Positions 8,640 through 18,303 are shown, counted from the first letter of the stretch. The stretch: 64,000 nucleotides of DNA from Synechocystis salina LEGE 00031 (GCF_015207985.1 NZ_JADEVV010000001.1:1-64000); one strand, 5' to 3'. A program made the numbers and translations. Notes: a model not told the origin generated them from the letters alone.

Positions 8640-9311
8640 GTGTTGGGTAAATCCATGAATCAAGCCGTCAATACCAACTGGGCGATCGAGAGTGGCGGAG
8701 GCAAACTAGGTGCCCTGCCCCCGGAATCGTTAACCAATGTTGACCTGATTTTGCTCTGTCAGCAAAAGACCCGTCCCGATAGTACCGCTTTCAATGAGTT
8801 GCTGCGGCGTTACCAGTCCCATGTGGATAAAATTCTTTATCACTTGGCCCCCGACTGGCAAGACCGGGCCGACTTAGCTCAGGAGGTTTGGATCCGGGTT
8901 TACCGTAACATCCATCGCTTGAACGAACCAGTCAAGTTTAAGGGTTGGCTTAGCCGCATTGCCACTAACCTCTTCTACGACGAGTTACGCAAGCGCAAAC
9001 GGGTTAGTCATCCCATCTCCCTGGACGCTCCCCGGCGCATGGATGACGGCGAAATTGATTGGGACATTGAATCTGATTACCCGAGTCCCGATGATACTTT
9101 ATCCACCGCTGAATTTTATGAATGTTTACGTTCGGCAATCAAAGACCTACCCGAAGCTTTCCGCACCACTATTATTCTGCGGGAAATTGACGGTTTAGCC
9201 TACGAGGAGATTGCCGAAATCACAGGGGTCTCCCTCGGGACAGTTAAATCCCGCATTGCCCGGGCCCGGGCGAAGTTACAGACTTTTTTACAGCCCTATT
9301 TGGCGTCCTAA
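8640..9311 (+). CDS. sigG: ECF-type (group 3) RNA polymerase sigma factor SigG
   Basis: 223 residues with a GTG start at 8640 preceded by GAGGAG. Region 2 is seen around residues 45-115 (FNELLRRYQSHVDKIL to FYDELRKRKR) and region 4 near the C-terminus (LPEAFRTTIILREIDGLAYEE then GVSLGTVKSRIARARAKL, a helix-turn-helix). Regions 1 and 3 are missing, as expected for ECF factors. In PCC 6803, sigG lies at the same place downstream of hliB-lilA and is an important stress sigma factor. A gene with anti-sigma character follows 182 bases downstream, the usual arrangement for release under stress. Confidence 0.92.
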   Translation: MLGKSMNQAVNTNWAIESGGGKLGALPPESLTNVDLILLCQQKTRPDSTAFNELLRRYQSHVDKILYHLAPDWQDRADLAQEVWIRVYRNIHRLNEPVKFKGWLSRIATNLFYDELRKRKRVSHPISLDAPRRMDDGEIDWDIESDYPSPDDTLSTAEFYECLRSAIKDLPEAFRTTIILREIDGLAYEEIAEITGVSLGTVKSRIARARAKLQTFLQPYLAS

Positions 9312-9493
9312 ACCTATCCTAAACATTGAATCCTAACTTCCGCCACCAGCAATGGCTTTGATGATTGGTGTTAGTCCTGCCACCCTTGGTTCAGGGAGTG
9401 TCCAACTTTGTGAGGAGTGAATCGGCCAGAGTTAATAACAAACCGCTAATTCACTATTACTTGTCGGTGGAGATTCCCCCGAAGAGGTTTACT

Positions 9494-10036
9494 ATGAATT
9501 CAAAATTTGACTTTGATTACCCACGGCAGCCTTGGGATGGAGCTGAACCTGGGAATGAGGATTTATTGTTTGATGAAAAATTCGAGCTGTTGAGTGCTTA
9601 CATTGACGGGGAGGTGAGCCCCCAGGAGAGAAAACAGGTACAAGGCTGGATTGATAGTGACCCGGAGTTTAAGCAGACTTACTTGGGCTTGATTCGTTTG
9701 CAGAATGCTTTACCCCAGGTGCCGGTGCCGCCGGCCATTGACACTGACGCCTTGGCCCAGAAGGTGTTTGCCAGGCTGGAGCAAGAAAATCGTTGGCGGG
9801 GTATTTGGTTCTGGGGCAGTGTGACCGCTGCTGCTGTGGTGGTGGCCGCCTACTCTAGTATCCTGGGTAAACCCTTGGATCCTTCCCTGAATCAGGCGAA
9901 TTTGGACCCGGCGATCGTGGCCATGGATGAAGATCCTTTGATGATTGCAATCCACGAGCCGATGTTTGAAGTGTTAACCAAAGTGGACCCTGGCCATGGG
10001 ACCCAAAATGAGGGAGCGGAACAAGGGGTGGACTAA
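9494..10036 (+). CDS. Putative membrane anti-sigma factor for SigG
   Basis: 180 residues from the ATG at 9494, preceded by AGAGG; upstream in-frame codons from 9365 lack a ribosome site. Residues about 33-70 (LLSAYIDGEVSPQERKQVQ) match the N-terminal helical anti-sigma domain, although the HxxxCxxC zinc motif of ZAS proteins is absent. One transmembrane helix (WFWGSVTAAAVVVAAYSSIL) separates a cytosolic sigma-binding part from an acidic outer tail of about 55 residues. Context after sigG and the topology support a sequestering role released by an envelope signal. The assignment rests on architecture and position rather than on close homology. Confidence 0.75.
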   Translation: MNSKFDFDYPRQPWDGAEPGNEDLLFDEKFELLSAYIDGEVSPQERKQVQGWIDSDPEFKQTYLGLIRLQNALPQVPVPPAIDTDALAQKVFARLEQENRWRGIWFWGSVTAAAVVVAAYSSILGKPLDPSLNQANLDPAIVAMDEDPLMIAIHEPMFEVLTKVDPGHGTQNEGAEQGVD

Positions 10037-10059
10037 TCTGATTGTTGCTTTGCCCCTGG

Positions 10060-11058
10060 ATGACTAATTTGGTTGCATTAAATCTGTTTTTTAATTTGCT
10101 CGGTAGTGCTCTATTGCTTTCTCTACCATGGCTCCTGTTGGGGATTATTGTTTCTAGTACTTTCCTAATTTGGACCGATGAGCAAAAGTGGGTGGCTAAT
10201 TTTCCCCGCAATCGTTTGCTCAGTAGTTTGGTCGGAAGCGCCCTTGGTTTTCTGCTACCTCTGGGGGCCTTTGGCAGTGTGCCTTTAGTAAGGCGGTTGC
10301 TTTTACAGGGAGCCCCTATTCCTTTAGCTATCAGTTTTTTAGTGGCGGCGCCCACTTTAAATATCTTTGCCATTGTTAGGGTTTTGTCTTCCCGTCAATC
10401 CCAGTATGGTCTCATCTTTCTTTGCATTTCTTTCAGTTGGTTGATGGCGATCGTGATGGGGTTGGTGTTTAGTCCCTATCGACTGGCCCGTCAACAGGCG
10501 GAGGAGGAGGGGGAAACGGCCCTGCTAAACATTCCCCTATTACGGTCGGGGGCTTTAATTATGCTCCAGTCTTCCATGGAGGCGTCCCCAAGGCAGGGAG
10601 GACTAGTTTTTGCCAGTGGAGTTAATCCCGTAGCGGACTTTTCCTGGCGGCAAAAGTTACATCTTTTCGGCCGTAACATTATCGAAGAATTTCAGGAATT
10701 CGGCGGGGTTTTGATTATCGGCACGGCGATCGCCTGTGGCATTGTCTTTTTCCTTCCCCAGGCATGGCTACTGCAATGGGCTGGACTGGGGCCGGTGCGG
10801 CAAACGGTACTAATGATGGGTTGGTCGCTGATTTTACCCCTGGGAAACTTTACTAATCCAGATTTATTAGTACCCCTAGGGGAACAACTCTGGCGGGGGT
10901 CCATGGTTGCTTTTTTGCTTTGGGGGAGCCTGTTCAATTTACAGACCATTGGGCTCTGGTTAGTGACCTTAAGACTGCGCCCCCTGAGCTATTTAGTGTT
11001 CTTGGTAGGTTTATCGGTCTTTCTTTTTGCCATGGTGACCAATTACTACTTAAGTTAA
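10060..11058 (+). CDS. Permease of the UPF0718/DUF318 (ArsP-like) family
   Basis: 332 residues from the ATG at 10060; a TTG at 10042 would add six residues. Roughly eight hydrophobic segments and two repeats with the pattern LPLGAFGSVPLVRR and ILPLGNFTNPDLLVPL point to this permease family, some members of which transport organoarsenicals or other small molecules. The cysteine pair expected of arsenic permeases is absent, so the substrate is open. It begins 23 bases after the anti-sigma gene, so the two are probably cotranscribed and may answer the same stress. Confidence 0.72.
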   Translation: MTNLVALNLFFNLLGSALLLSLPWLLLGIIVSSTFLIWTDEQKWVANFPRNRLLSSLVGSALGFLLPLGAFGSVPLVRRLLLQGAPIPLAISFLVAAPTLNIFAIVRVLSSRQSQYGLIFLCISFSWLMAIVMGLVFSPYRLARQQAEEEGETALLNIPLLRSGALIMLQSSMEASPRQGGLVFASGVNPVADFSWRQKLHLFGRNIIEEFQEFGGVLIIGTAIACGIVFFLPQAWLLQWAGLGPVRQTVLMMGWSLILPLGNFTNPDLLVPLGEQLWRGSMVAFLLWGSLFNLQTIGLWLVTLRLRPLSYLVFLVGLSVFLFAMVTNYYLS

Positions 11059-11132
11059 GCTCAGTTAGGAAAAAAATTTGTCCCTTGATGGTGCTTAATT
11101 GGGGGGATTGCCATGATATTATTACAGGTAAC

Positions 11133-11213
11133 GCGGATGTGGCGGAATTGGTATACGCGCACGTTTGAGGGGCGTGTGGCTTTGCCTTGCGAGTTCGAGT
11201 CTCGCCATCCGCA
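11133..11213 (+). tRNA. trnL: tRNA-Leu(GAG)
   Basis: 81 bases with a 7-bp acceptor stem GCGGATG/CATCCGC and discriminator A, a D arm, an anticodon stem CACGT/GCGTG with loop TTGAGGG (anticodon GAG at 11167-11169), an extended variable arm as in leucine tRNAs, and a T arm with GTTCGAGTC. The CCA end is not encoded. Confidence 0.96.
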
Positions 11214-11245
11214 TTTTACCAATGACTGAAGTGCAACAGAAAATG

Positions 11246-11275
11246 CCCCGCCTTTCACAAGATTGGTGGGGTTTT
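11246..11275 (+). terminator. Terminator downstream of tRNA-Leu
   Basis: CCCCGCC (11246-11252) pairs with GGTGGGG (11265-11271) over a 12-base loop and is followed by TTTT. It lies 32 bases past the tRNA, in the right place and orientation. Confidence 0.75.
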
Positions 11276-11330
11276 CCGTCAGATTATTAAATTCACAAAC
11301 AAAACACCCGAGTTTCCCGGCTGGTTAATG

Positions 11331-12566
11331 CTAGGCAGAAACTAGATCCCCTAGCCACTGTAATTGTTGGGGTAAACAAATAGTCTGTAGGTCATATTTA
11401 GCCTGGACTAGGCGGCGGGCATTAGTTCCCAATCTTTGTCTTTCCTCTTTGTCCCCTAATAACTGACAGATGGTTGTGGCTATGGCTGAGTAGTCGAAAA
11501 AGTCCACCAACCGGCCTGTTTCACCATCGGTGATTACCTCCCGCACCGGGGCCGTGTTACTTGCGACAATGGCACAGCCAGAGGCCATGGACTCCAATAA
11601 ACTCCAGGACAGCACAAAGGGATAACTCAGGTAAACGTGGACCGTGGAGATTTGTAGCAGACTGATGAAATATTGGTAGGGAATGGTGCCGAGGAAATAA
11701 AGACGACTCAACTGTTGCGGCGTCAGTTTACCCTTGACTTCCTCAAAAAAAATGTCTCGCCAAGGGCGATCGCCAGGGGGCTTGGCACCATAGCTAACTC
11801 CATTGCCGCCCACAATTAAAACCTTGGCATCGGGACGATTAGTGAGAATTGCCGGCAGGGAGCGCATAAAACTGTGGTAGCCCCGGTAGGGTTCCAAGTT
11901 GCGATTGACGAAAGTGATAATCTCGTCATTGCGGTTGAGGTTAATTTGATTGTTGAAAGTTAGGCTGGCATCGTTGTTGGGGCGTAGAACATTAGTGTCA
12001 ATGCCATCGTGGATAACTGTCAGCTTAGAACGGAAAGGTTCTGGAAATGAATCTGCTTGCCATTGGGTGGGGGCCAGTCCACCATCGGCAATGTCAAAAT
12101 GAAGGTAATGGTTTAGGTTTTTCCAGCGAATGCGACAAACTTCGGTCTCGTCCGCGCTGGCAAATTCCGGGTCAAAGGTAGTGTCATACCCGGACGCATG
12201 GTAGAAAAATTCGCAGTAAATACCTAGCTTGGTTTGGGGCCACACATCTTTGATCAGTAAACTTTCCCCCCAGCCGGGGTTAGCAATGACAACATCGGGA
12301 TTGAAACCCTGTTCTTTTAACTGACGGGCCTGATGAAAAACGGATTCTGCCCGGATAGTTTTGGTCTCAAAGTCCACCAGCCAAGGATGAATGTTTGGGG
12401 TACTACCTCGATTAGGAAAATAGTTGACTAACTTTACCCCTTGCCAATGGGGGGGCGTGTTTTTTTGCATGATCAGGGCCACCACCTGATGCCCCTGTTG
12501 CACTAAAGCAGGAGCCAGATGTTTGAATTGCCCCGGAAAATTTTGGTGAAGAAAAAGAACGTTCAT
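11331..12566 (-). CDS. Family 4 glycosyltransferase (GT-B fold)
   Basis: 411 residues. The N-terminal domain begins with FLHQNFPGQFKHLAPAL, typical of the Glyco_trans_4_3 group. The C-terminal domain carries the donor-binding region FVLSWSLLESMASGCAIVAS, with the expected E-x7-E type signature. It probably transfers a nucleotide-activated sugar to a lipid or polysaccharide. The PCC 6803 orthologue (sll1466, from memory) has been implicated in galactolipid balance under high light, which I cannot confirm here. Its ATG overlaps the tatA stop codon (TAATG), so the two genes are translationally coupled. Confidence 0.83.
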   Translation of the reverse strand: MNVLFLHQNFPGQFKHLAPALVQQGHQVVALIMQKNTPPHWQGVKLVNYFPNRGSTPNIHPWLVDFETKTIRAESVFHQARQLKEQGFNPDVVIANPGWGESLLIKDVWPQTKLGIYCEFFYHASGYDTTFDPEFASADETEVCRIRWKNLNHYLHFDIADGGLAPTQWQADSFPEPFRSKLTVIHDGIDTNVLRPNNDASLTFNNQINLNRNDEIITFVNRNLEPYRGYHSFMRSLPAILTNRPDAKVLIVGGNGVSYGAKPPGDRPWRDIFFEEVKGKLTPQQLSRLYFLGTIPYQYFISLLQISTVHVYLSYPFVLSWSLLESMASGCAIVASNTAPVREVITDGETGRLVDFFDYSAIATTICQLLGDKEERQRLGTNARRLVQAKYDLQTICLPQQLQWLGDLVSA

Positions 12567-12772
12567 TATTTTTTTCTGGCCGCAGAATCGCTCTCCTCTA
12601 GGTCTACATCCACCACTTCACTGCTATCCACATCCTGGGTCTGTAACTCTTCTTTGAAGCCCCGCAGGGTTTTGCCCAGTGCTCCTCCCAATTCCGGAAT
12701 TCTCTTGGGACCAAAAATGATGATTACTACCCCTAAAATCAGCAGAATTTCTGGCCAACCTAATCCAAACAT
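12566..12772 (-). CDS. tatA: TatA/TatE-family twin-arginine translocase subunit
   Basis: 68 residues from the ATG at 12772, which has CAGGAG upstream. An N-terminal membrane helix with the family motif GWPEILLILGVVIIIFGP is followed by a hinge and an amphipathic helix (KRIPELGGALGKTLRGFKEE), then an acidic tail. TatA oligomerises to form the pore for folded proteins at the plasma and thylakoid membranes. This copy is not next to tatC and is coupled to a glycosyltransferase gene, so it may be a second TatA/E paralogue. Confidence 0.88.
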   Translation of the reverse strand: MFGLGWPEILLILGVVIIIFGPKRIPELGGALGKTLRGFKEELQTQDVDSSEVVDVDLEESDSAARKK

Positions 12773-12898
12773 TTTTTGCTCCTGGAGGGTCACAACGTCC
12801 TCCCATCATACTCTGAAGGTTTACCCAAATTGAGTTTTCGGCAGCTTGGTTGTTCTCCTTTAGGGCTATGGTTTCGGAGAATTCCGGCATCGGCTAAA

Positions 12899-14332
12899 TT
12901 ACTGCCCGGTTTGCAATTTGTGCACCAATTGATGGAAGGGATCCCAATCATCGTCTTCGGCGATCGCCTGCCAGATGGTTTCAATGCGGGGACGCAGTAG
13001 GTCCGTGAGGGGGTTGGCTTGCTCGAGCACTGTGGGTACTGTCGCCAAGGATTCCGGGGACAGTTGCTGCAACACCTGCTGATATATGGACCGCCAGGCA
13101 GACCAGTCTGCGCCGAGTAAATTGACATTTTCCAAAATCAAATCGGCCTTATCCTGCCAACTAGGGCTGAAATTAAGCCGCAATTGGGCAAAGAAGTCCG
13201 GGTAGCTCCATTGGCTTTGGGCTAAACATTGCAGGGTTTGACCGACTAATTTTTCCCGTAACCCTAGATCCAGGCGATCGCCAAGGGTGGGGGAAATACC
13301 AAGGCGACGGGCCATCAAGGTGATGTAATGGCTTAAATAAATCCTTTCATAGTCTTCCAATACCTCAGTCATGGCTTTGCTGGGAATAACAGAACCCAAG
13401 GCCGCTTGCAAACGTTCTAAATTCCAACGGCAGATAGCCGGTTGATTACCAAAACGGTAGCGACCACCATAGTCAAAATAGGCAGCAATGAAATTTAAAT
13501 CGTAGGTGGGCAAAAAACCGTAGGGGCCGTAATCAAAACTTTCCCCAGTAATGGACATGTTGTCTGTGTTTAATACTCCATGGCAAAAGCCCGCCGCCAT
13601 CCATTGGGCTACTAACTTGGCCACCCGTTCTACCAAAGCTTGGAAAAAGGCAATATGGGCTGAACCCTCGGGGCTGGGAGCAGAAATTTCTGGGTAATAG
13701 GTCTGGATAACATGATCCAGTAATTGCCGAATCTGTTCTGGTTGGTGATGGTAATGGAGTCGCTCAAAGGTGCCAAAGCGGATATGGGAGCGGCTAAAGC
13801 GGATCATTACTGAAGCTCGGGTAGGGGAAGGCTCATCCCCCCGCCAGAGGGCATCCCCGGTTTCCACCAAACTTAAACAACGGGAAGTATTGACTCCCAA
13901 ACGGTGTAGGGCTTCGGCGGCTAACACTTCCCTTACCCCGCCTTTGAGGGTTAAACGGCCGTCACCACCCCTGGAGTAGGGAGTCTGGCCAGAGCCTTTG
14001 GTGCCAAAATCGAATAACTCCCCGTTTACTCCCCGCACCTGGCCATAGAGGAAACCTCGACCGTCGCCCAAATTAGGGTTATATTCACCAAATTGGTAAC
14101 CGTGGTAGCGCAGAGCTAAAAATGGTCTTACCCCATGGAACAAACCGAAAGCTTCAACAAAATCATCGTCCCTAACCTGACTCGGTTCTAGGCCGACCAT
14201 GGGTAACAGGCGATCGTTGCGGAATCTCAGTTTATGCTCAAGAAAGGTGGCCGCCGGCACTGCATCAAAAAATTCATTGCCTAAGGATTCTACGGCTGGT
14301 TCGTAGGTTAAATTTAAAAACGGATTAGTCAC
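12899..14332 (-). CDS. selO: SelO/YdiU-family protein adenylyltransferase (pseudokinase fold)
   Basis: 477 residues, full family length. The conserved start ([20 protein letters not shown]), [23 protein letters not shown] with the glycine-rich nucleotide loop, and [20 protein letters not shown] with the metal-binding Asn and Asp residues are all present. SelO proteins bind ATP in inverted orientation and AMPylate Ser, Thr or Tyr of target proteins, linked to redox stress. Eukaryotic and some bacterial members have a C-terminal selenocysteine or cysteine; here the C-terminus (LVHKLQTGQ) has none. The GTG at 14332 is the likely start; no strong ribosome site is visible. Confidence 0.88.
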   Translation of the reverse strand: MTNPFLNLTYEPAVESLGNEFFDAVPAATFLEHKLRFRNDRLLPMVGLEPSQVRDDDFVEAFGLFHGVRPFLALRYHGYQFGEYNPNLGDGRGFLYGQVRGVNGELFDFGTKGSGQTPYSRGGDGRLTLKGGVREVLAAEALHRLGVNTSRCLSLVETGDALWRGDEPSPTRASVMIRFSRSHIRFGTFERLHYHHQPEQIRQLLDHVIQTYYPEISAPSPEGSAHIAFFQALVERVAKLVAQWMAAGFCHGVLNTDNMSITGESFDYGPYGFLPTYDLNFIAAYFDYGGRYRFGNQPAICRWNLERLQAALGSVIPSKAMTEVLEDYERIYLSHYITLMARRLGISPTLGDRLDLGLREKLVGQTLQCLAQSQWSYPDFFAQLRLNFSPSWQDKADLILENVNLLGADWSAWRSIYQQVLQQLSPESLATVPTVLEQANPLTDLLRPRIETIWQAIAEDDDWDPFHQLVHKLQTGQ

Positions 14333-14480
14333 AATTGTTGGGCAAAGCAGTAAAGGTGTAGCTAGATAAGCCAGGGAAATCGATGGTATTATCCCTATGC
14401 CGCCGTCAATTTTGCTAGATTTTTGTAGTAACTTTAGCTAAATTCTGGCTGGCCACCACGGTATTTCTTGGAAAATAGCA

Positions 14481-15278
14481 ATGACCTTAGCAAAACGGAT
14501 TTTGCCCTGTTTAGATGTTAATGCAGGGCGGGTGGTCAAGGGCATCAATTTTGTTGATCTCCAGGATGCGGGGGATCCGGTGGAGTTAGCCCGGGCCTAT
14601 AACGAGGCGGGGGCGGACGAATTGGTGTTTTTAGACATTACTGCCACCCATGAGCAACGGGACACCATCATTGATGTGGTCTATCGCACGGCTGAAGAGG
14701 TCTTCATCCCCCTCACGGTGGGGGGTGGCATTTCCACACTGGAACATATTAAAAATTTGCTCCGGGCCGGGGCGGATAAGGTGAGTGTCAATTCTTCCGC
14801 TGTGCGGGATCCGGATTTTATCAGTCGGGCCAGTGATCGTTTTGGACGGCAATGTATTGTGGTGGCGATCGATGCCCGTCGTCGGCTAAATGCGGATAAT
14901 CCTGGTTGGGATGTGTATGTGCGGGGGGGCCGAGAAAATACGGGTTTAGATGCGATCGCCTGGGCGGAAGAAGTGGCCCAACGGGGAGCGGGGGAATTGC
15001 TGGTCACTAGCATGGACGGGGATGGCACCCAAGCGGGTTACGATCTGGCCCTCACAGCGGCGATCGCCGAACGGGTGGAAATTCCGGTGATTGCTTCCGG
15101 GGGGGCGGGCAATTGTCAGCACGTGTATGAAGCGTTTACGGAGGGTAAGGCTGAAGCGGCCCTGTTGGCTTCCCTGTTGCACTATGGCCAACTAACCATT
15201 GGGGAGTTGAAAGCCTTTTTACAAGCGAGACAAATTCCAGTCAGGCACGCTGCAGTCCTTGGCCAAGGGGACAACTAG
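14481..15278 (+). CDS. hisF: HisF, cyclase subunit of imidazole glycerol phosphate synthase
   Basis: 265 residues, a complete (beta/alpha)8 barrel. With HisH it closes the imidazole ring from PRFAR and ammonia, giving IGP and AICAR, in histidine biosynthesis. The two catalytic aspartates are seen in [13 protein letters not shown] and VVAIDARR; the phosphate-binding loops are GGGIS and SGGAG. The C-terminus extends about ten residues beyond usual HisF length. hisH is not adjacent, so histidine genes are scattered here. The next + strand gene, ribBA, also uses or releases purine-derived material, but no operon is implied. Confidence 0.95.
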   Translation: MTLAKRILPCLDVNAGRVVKGINFVDLQDAGDPVELARAYNEAGADELVFLDITATHEQRDTIIDVVYRTAEEVFIPLTVGGGISTLEHIKNLLRAGADKVSVNSSAVRDPDFISRASDRFGRQCIVVAIDARRRLNADNPGWDVYVRGGRENTGLDAIAWAEEVAQRGAGELLVTSMDGDGTQAGYDLALTAAIAERVEIPVIASGGAGNCQHVYEAFTEGKAEAALLASLLHYGQLTIGELKAFLQARQIPVRHAAVLGQGDN

Positions 15279-15302
15279 GAAGAGATTTTTTGCTAAATCC
15301 CT

Positions 15303-16034
15303 TCAATCCTGGTGATGATGGGCTAAAAGCAATTCTTCTGCCAACAACTGTTGGTAAAGTTCCGGCAGACGCTTCGTCATAACGTTATCCTCAATGCCGT
15401 AGCCCAAACTAGTCCAAGTGGGGGAAAGATGGCGCAAAACCTGGTCTAGATGGCCAGCCCGTAATTGGGCCCCAATATCTAATCCCCAGGCTTTGGTATC
15501 GGCGAGCCAACGGTAAAGCACTTGGTCCTGGTACTCCGGCTCAAAGCTGTAATTTTTCCAGAGCAAAAATTTCTGGGGCTGGGGATGATATTTACCCGCT
15601 TTTTCGGCCCAGGTGGTGTTCAAAAACTGGTAACGCCCAGAGGCAGTACTGCAATTGCCCCGATTCGGCCCCATAAAAATTTTGACGCAACGGTTGGGAT
15701 GTTCGCTCAAGTCCCGCACATGCTGTCCCCCATAGATGACGTTATAGGGCTGGGCTGTGTTGGCTTCACTGGCGCTGATCGTGCGCATTAGGGCCCGTAG
15801 ATAGGGATCACCCCCTTCCATCACTAGGGGAGCAATTTCCACTGCAGTGGAAAAGGAAGGCAGTTTTAGCCTTGACCAGGGGGATTGCCACAGGGCAATG
15901 CCTCCCCAGCCCAATAAAACGGCGATCGCCAGGGTCCAGGGCCAGGGTGAAGCTAACCAAGGGCGATTTTTAACCAAGGAAAGGTCGGATGGGGACTGGG
16001 AATTGGGGTCAAGTAAAAATTCGCGGTCAATCAT
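15303..16034 (-). CDS. Membrane-anchored lambda endolysin-like lytic transglycosylase
   Basis: 243 residues. Residues about 31-50 form one transmembrane helix, so the catalytic part would face the periplasm. From residue 80 onward it parallels the phage lambda R protein (GH104-type muramidase): SASEANT with the catalytic Glu at residue 90, YNVIYGGQHVRDLSEHP, TASGRYQFLNTTW, and WTSLGYGIEDN. Lambda R cleaves peptidoglycan and leaves a 1,6-anhydro end. No holin, spanin or other phage gene is nearby, so this looks domesticated, probably for wall remodelling. It sits in antisense orientation between hisF and ribBA. Confidence 0.78.
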   Translation of the reverse strand: MIDREFLLDPNSQSPSDLSLVKNRPWLASPWPWTLAIAVLLGWGGIALWQSPWSRLKLPSFSTAVEIAPLVMEGGDPYLRALMRTISASEANTAQPYNVIYGGQHVRDLSEHPNRCVKIFMGPNRGNCSTASGRYQFLNTTWAEKAGKYHPQPQKFLLWKNYSFEPEYQDQVLYRWLADTKAWGLDIGAQLRAGHLDQVLRHLSPTWTSLGYGIEDNVMTKRLPELYQQLLAEELLLAHHHQD

Positions 16035-16267
16035 GGATGGGGGCCAGCGAAACCAGGGCGCTTTCCATCATAGGACTCCCACCAAGGCAAAATAAGTTTC
16101 CTTTTTCCACAGAAATTAATCCTCCAAGGCAATAGAGCCAAGGCATCCCCAGAAAAGCTCTAAAATAGTCAATAGGCCGGGGTTGTTTCGACCAATGGGC
16201 GGCCTGTGGCCACCGTGGTCCATTCCCTGCCAACTTCTCTAAGTTTAACTTTTTCCTTTTCTGCACC

Positions 16268-17959
16268 TTGAACGTTTCTGTCCCCCATGTCCCGTCCGAT
16301 TTACCGATGTTCGATGCCATTGATGCGGCCCTAGCTGATATTAAAGCGGGCAAGGCCGTGGTGGTGGTGGACGACGAAAATCGCGAAAATGAAGGGGATC
16401 TAATTTGTGCGGCCCAATTTGCCACCCCTTCTCTGGTTAACTTTATGGCTGTGGAAGCCCGGGGATTGATCTGCTTGGCCATGACTGGCGATCGCCTGGA
16501 CGAATTAGATTTACCTTTGATGGTCAGTAAAAACACTGACAGCAACCAAACAGCCTTCACTGTCAGCATTGATGCAGCTCCCCATCTAGGTGTAACCACG
16601 GGTATTTCCGCCGAAGACCGGGCCCGGACGATCCAAATTGCCATTAATCCCGTCACTCGCCCGGAAGATCTTTCTCGCCCTGGTCACATTTTCCCTCTGC
16701 GGGCCAAAACTGGGGGGGTGCTCAAACGGGCTGGCCACACGGAGGCCGCAGTGGACCTATCCCGCCTAGCAGGGCTCTATCCAGCGGGGGTAATTTGCGA
16801 AATTCAAAATGCCGACGGTTCCATGGCCCGGTTACCGGAATTGGTGGAGTATGCCCGCAAATATGACCTCAAACTGATCAGCATTGCTGATTTAATCAGT
16901 TACCGCCTCCAGCACGACCGCTTTGTGCAACGGGAGACCATCTGCCAATTTCCTAGCCAGTTTGGGGAGTTTAAGCTCTATGCCTACCGCAATTTATTAG
17001 ACCAAACAGAGCACATTGCCATTGTGAAGGGCGATCCCGCGGCCTTTGGTCAACAGCCGGTAATGGTGCGAATGCACTCAGAATGCTTAACAGGGGATGC
17101 CCTGGGTTCCCTCCGCTGTGACTGTCGCATGCAACTCCAAGCGGCCCTCAAAATGCTGGAAAACCATGGTTTGGGGGTGGTGGTTTATCTCCGCCAGGAA
17201 GGTCGGGGCATTGGTTTGGTCAATAAGCTCAAGGCCTATTCCCTCCAGGATTTGGGCTATGACACCGTGGAAGCCAACGAACGGCTGGGTTTTCCCGCAG
17301 ATCTGCGGGATTACGGCATGGGGGCGCAAATGCTCAACGATTTGGGGGTCAAACAAATCCGCTTGATCACCAACAATCCCCGGAAAATCGCCGGACTAAA
17401 AGGCTATGGGTTGGAAATTGTCGAACGGGTACCCCTGCTAATTGAAGCCAACGACTATAATTCCCATTACCTGACCACCAAAGCGGAAAAATTAGGGCAC
17501 TGGTTAGTCAAAACCTATCTACTGGCGATCGCCGTTAAATTTGCCCCCAATTTAGCTTCAGCCCAGCAACGGTACGAAAAATTGGAAAAAATCCGGGCCC
17601 TGTTGCAGGGAACCCCCCTGATGGTGCACGAAGACAACCGCCCCGTGGCGATCGCCCTATTCGGTAAAAACGGTCTAATTTTCCACGTCGGCCTAGACCA
17701 AAATTTACCGTCGGGCCAGCCCTGGCAAAAAAACTCCCATTCTCCCTACCCTGCTTTGGTGAAGAATTTCCTCGCCCAACTAAAAGAATGGCCGGACCTA
17801 CAGGCCCTGGCCTTCCTGGTGGCCCAAGGGGAAGACCCCATGGAAACCCTGCAGGTCAGCCTGGACCGGGAAAATTTGGCTTTTGCCGACCTCACCCCCC
17901 ATGCCCTAGAACAATGGCAGTGCCAAACAGTTTATACCTATGGCAAGGCTGCGGAGTAG
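16268..17959 (+). CDS. ribBA: RibBA, DHBP synthase / GTP cyclohydrolase II with extra C-terminal domain
   Basis: 563 residues from a TTG at 16268; an ATG at 16307 is an alternative, giving 550. The N-terminal DHBP synthase part has [11 protein letters not shown]. The central GTP cyclohydrolase II part has the zinc-ligand stretch [16 protein letters not shown] and RQEGRGIGL. Together these start both branches of riboflavin synthesis. About 150 further C-terminal residues do not belong to either catalytic core and look like an additional regulatory or structural domain found in cyanobacterial RibBA. The enzyme is soluble. No FMN riboswitch is evident upstream. Confidence 0.93.
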   Translation: MNVSVPHVPSDLPMFDAIDAALADIKAGKAVVVVDDENRENEGDLICAAQFATPSLVNFMAVEARGLICLAMTGDRLDELDLPLMVSKNTDSNQTAFTVSIDAAPHLGVTTGISAEDRARTIQIAINPVTRPEDLSRPGHIFPLRAKTGGVLKRAGHTEAAVDLSRLAGLYPAGVICEIQNADGSMARLPELVEYARKYDLKLISIADLISYRLQHDRFVQRETICQFPSQFGEFKLYAYRNLLDQTEHIAIVKGDPAAFGQQPVMVRMHSECLTGDALGSLRCDCRMQLQAALKMLENHGLGVVVYLRQEGRGIGLVNKLKAYSLQDLGYDTVEANERLGFPADLRDYGMGAQMLNDLGVKQIRLITNNPRKIAGLKGYGLEIVERVPLLIEANDYNSHYLTTKAEKLGHWLVKTYLLAIAVKFAPNLASAQQRYEKLEKIRALLQGTPLMVHEDNRPVAIALFGKNGLIFHVGLDQNLPSGQPWQKNSHSPYPALVKNFLAQLKEWPDLQALAFLVAQGEDPMETLQVSLDRENLAFADLTPHALEQWQCQTVYTYGKAAE

Positions 17960-17973
17960 GGATTGACAGGGAC

Positions 17974-18303
17974 TCAAAGGCGGGCCAAAGCCTTGATTTT
18001 AGACTGCTTGTCAGGGGCTAAAAAAGTTAACTCCTCTGCCTGGACCAAACCTTCCTTTAAGAGTTGGGCAAAGACAAAAATAATCACCGACTGGCGATCG
18101 TCGTATTTCCCATCTATTTCGTGGCGTTTTGCACTTAAAAAATCGTGGAGCTTCCAAAGGTCATCGATCTTCGTAATCTGGGAAGCCTGGGCTTGCACCG
18201 TGGCCAACAACCCGTCTAATTCTCTTTCATAGGCCTTGCGAAAAAGGGCGTGGGCAGACTGGGTTTCAGCTTGGGACCAAGGTGCTTCAGCGGTTTGTAA
18301 CAT
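17974..18303 (-). CDS. frp: FRP, fluorescence recovery protein
   Basis: 109 residues from the ATG at 18303. FRP binds activated OCP, detaches it from the phycobilisome and speeds its return to the orange form. Trp50, His53, Asp54 and Arg60, residues known to matter for dimerisation and OCP contact, are all in place. An upstream in-frame Met at 18378 would give 25 extra, hydrophobic residues; the same extension was annotated in PCC 6803 and the native protein was found to begin at this internal Met26. The gene follows ocp in the same direction with 155 bases between. Confidence 0.95.
   Translation of the reverse strand: MLQTAEAPWSQAETQSAHALFRKAYERELDGLLATVQAQASQITKIDDLWKLHDFLSAKRHEIDGKYDDRQSVIIFVFAQLLKEGLVQAEELTFLAPDKQSKIKALARL

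Noticed and set aside
9855..10373. 172-codon minus-strand frame over the anti-sigma and permease genes
   Set aside because: Antisense to two better supported genes; no domain features.
15303..16034. Prophage remnant suggested by the lambda-R-like gene
   Set aside because: No holin, integrase, att repeats or structural phage genes nearby; the gene has a host-type membrane anchor.
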